A DNA stretch of 64,000 bases, taken from positions 8,835,127 through 8,899,126 of the forward strand of contig CM037464.1 of assembly GCA_021014325.1 (NCBI GenBank), written 5' to 3'. This DNA comes from Plazaster borealis. Taxonomy: Eukaryota > Echinodermata > Asteroidea > Forcipulatida > Labidiasteridae. Shown here one piece after another: positions 62,103 to 64,000 of the stretch (within the stretch, counting starts at the first letter, position 1; each line of letters opens with the position of its first letter). The translations under genes were made by a program, and so were the position numbers. The notes beneath the pieces are model-generated. The model worked only from the letters and a program-made list of their open reading frames with translations, did not search any database and had not been told where the DNA came from.

Positions 62103-62267
62103 CACGTTCCCTAAACGATGCCAAAATCCTAACCTTTGACCTGCTGCCCATCTAGCTGCATACCTAATGAGCTCTGCAAACAATTCTGCACCAAAATCAC
62201 CAATGCCCTTTTCCAGCATTGGCTTCATTTGTGCCAAAAGAAGGTTAAAGGTAGAACTTGACTCCCC
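62103..62267 (-). other. Open 55-codon frame of coding-like composition, unknown
   Basis: A frame open between two TAA codons reads GESSSTFNLLLAQMKPML, then EKGIGDFGAELFAELIRYAA, then RWAAGQRLGFWHRLGNV and stop. The middle is a strongly amphipathic, alanine- and leucine-rich helix, unlike the chance frames around it. A plausible donor (ATTAG|GTATGC) lies inside it after AELI, and a weak acceptor precedes it. It is only about 300 bp upstream of the mib1 exon and on the same strand, but the peptide does not match the part of MIB1 that should precede that exon. It could be an exon of another gene, a small ORF starting at the internal ATG (MKPML...), or a fragment of a dispersed repeat. Confidence 0.25.
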
Positions 62268-63114
62268 TTAATGTACAGGAAGCACACTGGGGTGGCACTT
62301 CTGATAAAAGTGGAAACATATTGACTCAGGCTGGATCCATTATGGCTCCATTTTAAGGAACATGGTTTCATTATAGTGGGTTATACATGTACTTCAGGCC
62401 TTTTCACATGAGGGAAATAAGGAAGGGGTCCACGGTCTTAAGAACGCAACGTTGTCAAGTACACATCTTGTGAAATGTACCTCTGCTCTGCACAAGCACG
62501 GGCCCCTAGTCTTTTTTATGACAACGATCGAGACCAGCAACAAAAAAATACAACATTGTGAAAATTCACGATCGTCTGTGCATGCAGTGTGAATGAACAC
62601 CCCACGCATGCATGAACAGAGACCAAGGATCATGGTTTAGCTAGAGCTACCAAGCATGAGCAAAAGCTGAATGATCTGTGACACACAATGTTAGTTTCTA
62701 CGCTGTATGAAAGGTCGCGTTCGAGTTTGACCAACGTTCGTGGTCAAGACAACTGGCGCTTGGGTCCAAGGACCCTAGTTTGACTTTGTCGTGTGAAAAG
62801 GACTATATACACCGAATGTTTTTTAACCCCACACTCCAGTCCATTCTACAAAAGGTCTTAGTCTGAAATTTGCAACCTCAAAGAAGCTCATTTTGTTTCC
62901 TTTGTGTACCCATGCATGTGACGCAGACTACTTGTGGGTGATTGGATTCTTACAAATACACATAGATCCATTTATTGGAATTGTCCCTTAGATTTGGGTA
63001 TGACATGTGGAGGATTTGGGCAAACCCAGGCTGAGGGGGTAGTTAGGTGGCCACCTATCCAGTGTGCCCTCATATAAGCAGGTATTGGATAAAATTTTTC
63101 CACTTCTGCAACCC
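62268..63114. other. Noncoding DNA, probable mib1 intron
   Basis: Upstream of the mib1 exon on the minus strand. No earlier mib1 exon was found. The 79-codon minus frame at 62394-62633 has no family. Confidence 0.45.
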
Positions 63115-63265
63115 CTACAATCCCGGCCAAAATGCTTGGGCCACTTGACAATAAACATACCCTCCCCGCTCCCCCGCTCAATGTTGTTATGAGCGGAGAC
63201 CGCACAATAAGACCCAACATTGAACGGGGGGGCGGGGGCCCAACGAGATATGGCCGGGATTGTAG
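63115..63265. repeat. Foldback element with about 70-bp imperfect inverted arms
   Basis: The outer arms are CTACAATCCCGGCC and GGCCGGGATTGTAG, an exact match. Inside them are CCCCCGCTCAATGTTG and CAACATTGAACGGGGG, and near the centre GAGCGGAGACCGC. The whole can fold into one long hairpin. It explains the open frames over this stretch on both strands and the local GC peak. Confidence 0.8.
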
Positions 63266-64000
63266 ATATAGTGGTGGGTTTAAAACTGGAGCACAAACTC
63301 TACAGCATACAACTCATCCAATTTGCTAAGCATAGCAGTATTTTGCTTAGTACAAATAGTTAACCAACCAAAACGCCATGTGATGTACATGTACCACATC
63401 TATACTATTGTATTGATTGATGACTGCTAATTTTGCTTGGCAAATCAATTTGCTTAGCTGTTCTATAATCATTCTGGAATCCAGGTCCTAGTTGATCTTT
63501 ATTGATGAAGAGTCCAAAGAAAAGAGAGACACATGTAGCCTTATCACCTCGTACCAGGACACCTCACTTGCCACTCACCGGCCTGTTCCCCTGGATCTTG
63601 TCCTTTAATCTCTACCAGCATTAAATAGATCCACAGCCCCCTTGATAATCTGGGAATGTAGTTTGCATGCAAGATGACACCATCAAGTGCTGGTATCCTA
63701 ACCTTATTAATCCTTACACCAGAGTAAACTATTCCTGTTGGGGGATGAGTCTGGGCCCATTGGCGAGTCATGGCGATAGGAGACCAGATCAAGTTAAATG
63801 GATTGACACATGACCAGGACATGGAGTTCAGGGTGCTGCTTAATATGGGTTAGCAATTTAGGGCATTTAGCCCATGAATGCAGCAACGGTGCATGGGAAT
63901 AAAAACATAAAAATATAAAGTATTCATATTTGCTAAGCAATCCTTCACCCAGGGGTAAATGGGTACCTGTGAGGGCAGAGATGGTTCATGTGATTGATTT
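63266..64000. other. Noncoding DNA with dispersed repeat words
   Basis: TTTGCTAAGCATAGCAG (63322), ATTTGCTTAGCTG (63449) and TTTGCTAAGCAATCC (63931) belong to the GCTTAGCA family. The last 40 bp (GGGTACCTGTGAGGGCAG) look like part of a dispersed repeat cut by the window end. The 92-codon minus frame at 63544-63822 is not recognised. Confidence 0.45.

Noticed and set aside
62171..62267. Preceding exon of mib1
   Set aside because: It lies in the right place and strand, but its peptide does not resemble the MIB1 segment that should precede DSEGD.

Overview
This is animal nuclear DNA, AT-rich and very gene-poor. Only one piece of a conserved gene can be named with confidence: a 152-nt internal exon on the minus strand (61655-61806). 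It encodes about one and a half ankyrin repeats that match the Mind bomb 1 (MIB1) E3 ubiquitin ligase, and it has a consensus splice acceptor and donor. The repeat content is tRNA-derived SINEs with a Leu-type head and an L2-like 3' tail, short TTAA-flanked MITEs, foldback elements, many ACATGTA words and a dispersed GCTTAGCA-type element. This fits a marine deuterostome invertebrate. An echinoderm, perhaps a sea star, is my best guess, but that is inference from repeat style and not a proven assignment.

Layout. 1-9.8 kb is noncoding, with two SINE copies in opposite orientation and a foldback element. 9.8-10.25 kb is a 23-bp minisatellite of about 20 copies. 10.9-11.9 kb has a SINE fragment and a 366-bp MITE. 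14.7-18.17 kb is a large 74-bp minisatellite of about 46 copies, with higher-order structure in its middle. 18.2-27.5 kb is noncoding, with several non-repetitive, GC-richer islands. At 27.57-27.88 kb there is a possible first exon or small gene on the minus strand, preceded by a YY1-type element and a perfect RFX X-box, which suggests a ciliary gene promoter. 28-61 kb is noncoding with hairpins, short tandem duplications, a CCAAT/TATA promoter-like segment (35.64-36.09 kb), two weak candidate exons on the plus strand (47.74 and 52.45 kb) and motif-dense islands (44.6-45.2, 49.7-50.06, 56.0-56.56 kb). 61-64 kb holds the mib1 exon, an open minus-strand frame of unknown nature (62.10-62.27 kb) and another foldback element.

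Most open reading frames here are chance or repeat-derived. The next and previous mib1 exons were not found by eye, so either the flanking introns are long (the 3' one would exceed 60 kb) or I missed short exons. The picture is a mib1 intron and/or adjacent gene desert containing putative regulatory islands. In vertebrates MIB1 is next to GATA6, so a regulatory role for some islands is conceivable, but nothing in this window proves it.
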